6,969 nucleotides of DNA from NCBI GenBank assembly GCA_002455335.1, contig DKKP01000367.1:8367-15335 (forward strand). Direction: 5' to 3'. This DNA is from Anaerolineales bacterium UBA6663 (lineage in GTDB: Bacteria > Chloroflexota > Anaerolineae > Anaerolineales > UBA6663). Of the stretch, positions 5,695-6,969 are shown in pieces. Made by a program: the position numbers and the translations under genes. Position 1 is the stretch's first letter. Each line of letters starts with the position of its first letter. Under the pieces are notes generated by a model. The model was not told the DNA's origin and did no database searches. It was given only the letters and a program-made list of their open reading frames with translations.

Positions 5695-6231
5695 TCACCA
5701 CCGGTGGCCGTTACGTCGCGGGCAGAAGTGGCCTTCGCTATCGACCGGCTGACCACACAGCGGGCAGAGCGGCCGGCCCTGACCGACGATCGAATGCCCG
5801 TGCTGAGCGACCTCGAGCATCTGGGCGCGTGTCGCAAACAGACGGACGACAGCGGCTTCCTCTTGATCGCGTTCTTCGGCCAGGATCTCGGTCGCGACAA
5901 GGACGACAAGATCGTTGTCTTCGTCGTAACCGAGGCCGATCTGGCCGACCCGAAAGACAGGATCCATCGGGAGCTTGAGCGACATTCGCTCGGCCCGATA
6001 GGCGACCTCGGGTTCGGCGAGGCCCTCATGGCGAGTTTTGAGGTCGCGCAGGAATTGCTCTATCCCTTCGGCCAGCGCCTCGACCTGAAGCTTCTCGAGG
6101 ATGACCGAGACCACCTGCACACCCTTGCTGGCCTGCAGGTAGAACACGCGTTTGCCGGGCTGGCCGACATAGCCGGTCGTGATATGCGAGACGGGGTTGA
6201 GTTCAATGACCTGGCCGGGCATAGCTGTCAT
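5695..6231 (-). CDS. DUF3090 family protein with C-terminal zinc-ribbon-like motif
   Basis: This 178-residue protein begins with IELNPVSHITTGYVG and GKRVFYLQASKG, the conserved start of the DUF3090 (TIGR03847) family. A helical region follows (about 46-70, EKLQVEALAEGIEQFL) and then a second strand-rich part, FRVGQIGLGYDEDNDLVVLVA at 93-113. The C-terminus has CPLCG (Cys156, Cys159) and HFCPRRNGH (His168, Cys170, His176), which looks like a metal-binding ribbon. The function is unknown. By family knowledge it nearly always sits next to an MSMEG_4193-type histidine phosphatase, as here, and often an SCO1664-family kinase-like gene, which is absent downstream. The start at 6231 lies 21 bases after the phosphatase stop without an obvious ribosome site, and Met4 (6222) is possible. 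Translation is probably coupled to the upstream gene. Confidence 0.9.
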   Translation of the reverse strand: MTAMPGQVIELNPVSHITTGYVGQPGKRVFYLQASKGVQVVSVILEKLQVEALAEGIEQFLRDLKTRHEGLAEPEVAYRAERMSLKLPMDPVFRVGQIGLGYDEDNDLVVLVATEILAEERDQEEAAVVRLFATRAQMLEVAQHGHSIVGQGRPLCPLCGQPVDSEGHFCPRRNGHRW

Positions 6232-6252
6232 TATGCATCAAAATCGGGCGCC

Positions 6253-6900
6253 TCACGCGCGCTTTGTGCGTCGCGTGGGGCGTTTGGGTTGCCGCGGGTG
6301 CTCGATGCCCGCCGTGTCGTTGAGCCGCACCAGCGCCGGTGCGCCGCTGCCGAGTTGGAGCGTCGTGACCGAAGCGGTGCTGATCTGCAGACGCTGAAAG
6401 AGATCGAGTGGAAGCCCGAGGTAGTGTGCGACCACAAGTTTGATCACGTCGCCGTGCGACACCGCGGCCACAAGCCCCTTGGGGTGCGACTTCACGATCG
6501 CCTCGATCGCCTCGACCGCGCGCATCTGCACGCCGCGGAAGGTTTCGCCCTCGGGGAAAGTCATGGCCGAGGGCAGAGACTGCACCACGCGCCACAGCTT
6601 CTGACGCGCCAACCGTTTGAGGCTCTGCCCCTGCCAGCGTCCGTAGCGCACTTCGCCTAACCCCGGCTCGACCTCGATGCTCAGCCCGCGGACCACGGCG
6701 ATCGGCCCGGCCGTCTCGCGTGTGCGCTCGAGCGGGCTGGCGTACAGCGCCTGCAGCGGCGCATCCTTGAGCTTTGTGGCCAGTTGCTCGGCCTGCCGGC
6801 GGCCCACGTCGTTGAGGCTGACGCCCGGCGTCCAGCCCGCGAGCCTGCCGGTGCGCGTGTAGTCGTTTTCGCCGTGACGGATCAGCAGCAGAGTCGTCAT
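6253..6900 (-). CDS. Histidine phosphatase superfamily protein, MSMEG_4193 type
   Basis: This 215-residue cytoplasmic phosphatase or phosphomutase-like enzyme has all catalytic residues. The nucleophile His9 and Arg8 lie in LLIRHGEND, Arg59 in SPLERTRETA, the general acid Glu83 in GEVRYGRWQG, and His149 in VSHGDVIKL. The WTPGVSLNDVGRRQA segment and overall spacing match TIGR03848 (MSMEG_4193), a subfamily of the phosphoglycerate mutase-like superfamily without a known substrate. The last ~12 residues form a basic tail (RPTRRTKRA). It is the first gene of a two-gene operon with DUF3090, 21 bases apart. No ribosome site precedes the ATG. A TACAAT box ends seven bases upstream, so the mRNA may be leaderless. 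In many Actinobacteria the orthologous cluster lies near mycothiol ligase mshC, but no such gene is present here. Confidence 0.93.
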   Translation of the reverse strand: MTTLLLIRHGENDYTRTGRLAGWTPGVSLNDVGRRQAEQLATKLKDAPLQALYASPLERTRETAGPIAVVRGLSIEVEPGLGEVRYGRWQGQSLKRLARQKLWRVVQSLPSAMTFPEGETFRGVQMRAVEAIEAIVKSHPKGLVAAVSHGDVIKLVVAHYLGLPLDLFQRLQISTASVTTLQLGSGAPALVRLNDTAGIEHPRQPKRPTRRTKRA

Positions 6901-6907
6901 GGGCTAG

Positions 6908-6913
6908 ATTGTA
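6908..6913 (-). promoter_or_regulatory. Candidate -10 box (TACAAT) for a leaderless phosphatase transcript
   Basis: Read on the minus strand, GATACAATCTAGCCCATG places a 5-of-6 match to TATAAT seven bases before the start codon, so transcription would begin at or beside the ATG. The absence of a Shine-Dalgarno fits. No good -35 box is visible 16-18 bases upstream. Leaderless starts of this TANNNT type are common in Actinobacteria and Deinococcus and are plausible in Chloroflexota. Confidence 0.5.
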
Positions 6914-6944
6914 TCTTGCGCCTGACGGAAGCCGGGAAACAGGT

Positions 6945-6969
6945 CGGGCCGGGGCATCGCCCCGGCCCG
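6945..6969. terminator. GC-rich perfect hairpin at the right window edge
   Basis: CGGGCCGGGGC (6945-6955) and GCCCCGGCCCG (6959-6969) pair perfectly around ATC, and the stem may continue past the window. It is probably the terminator of a minus-strand gene to the right; the following minus-strand sequence ACCTGTTTCCC has only a short T-run. The flanking gene is not visible, so direction is uncertain. Confidence 0.45.

Noticed and set aside
5641..6660. Long plus-strand open frame of 339 codons
   Set aside because: It lies opposite the histidine phosphatase and DUF3090 genes, which have clear family motifs. Its start overlaps the terminator stem and the product shows no recognisable domain; it is a GC-rich antisense shadow.
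1..6969. CRISPR arrays, tRNA or rRNA genes, insertion sequences, attachment sites
   Set aside because: I looked for repeated spaced units, cloverleaf-like sequence, transposase motifs and terminal repeats and found none.

Overview
The window is GC-rich (about 60-65% by eye) and holds nine protein-coding genes packed in short divergent, convergent or operonic groups. There are no RNA genes, insertion sequences, CRISPR arrays or phage genes. The best taxonomic clue is the pair at the right end, an MSMEG_4193-type histidine phosphatase followed by a DUF3090 protein. That pairing is typical of Actinobacteria and Chloroflexota. Together with CsbD, HdeD and GlsB-type stress proteins, a WYL regulator and a Cache-domain sensor, I favour Chloroflexota (Anaerolineae-like). 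This is inference; an actinobacterium is the main alternative.

Layout. (1) 1-1625: a Cache-HAMP membrane sensor on the minus strand, cut by the left edge, is divergent from a stand-alone receiver-domain response regulator. They share a 191-base intergenic region containing a perfect TGTAGGA/TCCTACA inverted repeat. (2) 1678-3949: a YafY-type HTH-WYL regulator (minus) is divergent from a microsomal-type epoxide hydrolase (plus). The 61-base gap carries a perfect 8-bp inverted repeat, TACAGGAC-N7-GTCCTGTA, which looks like the operator of this regulator-target pair. The hydrolase has Lys-Asn where relatives normally carry the charge-relay acid, and an unusual Gly/Glu-rich insert. (3) 4143-5472: a stress-protein cluster. 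A three-helix GlsB/YeaQ/YmgE protein and a six-helix HdeD protein run on the plus strand, with a 13-bp hairpin between them. A CsbD protein runs convergently on the minus strand. A 17-bp bidirectional terminator separates HdeD from CsbD. (4) 5634-6900: the histidine phosphatase and DUF3090 form a two-gene minus-strand operon. It ends in a textbook intrinsic terminator and probably starts from a leaderless promoter (TACAAT seven bases before the ATG). Another strong hairpin sits on the right edge.

How the parts fit together: most of the window reads as environmental sensing and stress handling. It has a sensory pair, a probable epoxide-detoxification switch and three general-stress proteins, next to a conserved phosphatase/DUF3090 unit whose substrate is not known to me. 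I found no clearly new multi-gene system. The points most worth a second look are the candidate operator with its atypical epoxide hydrolase, and the hairpin abutting the HdeD ribosome binding site.
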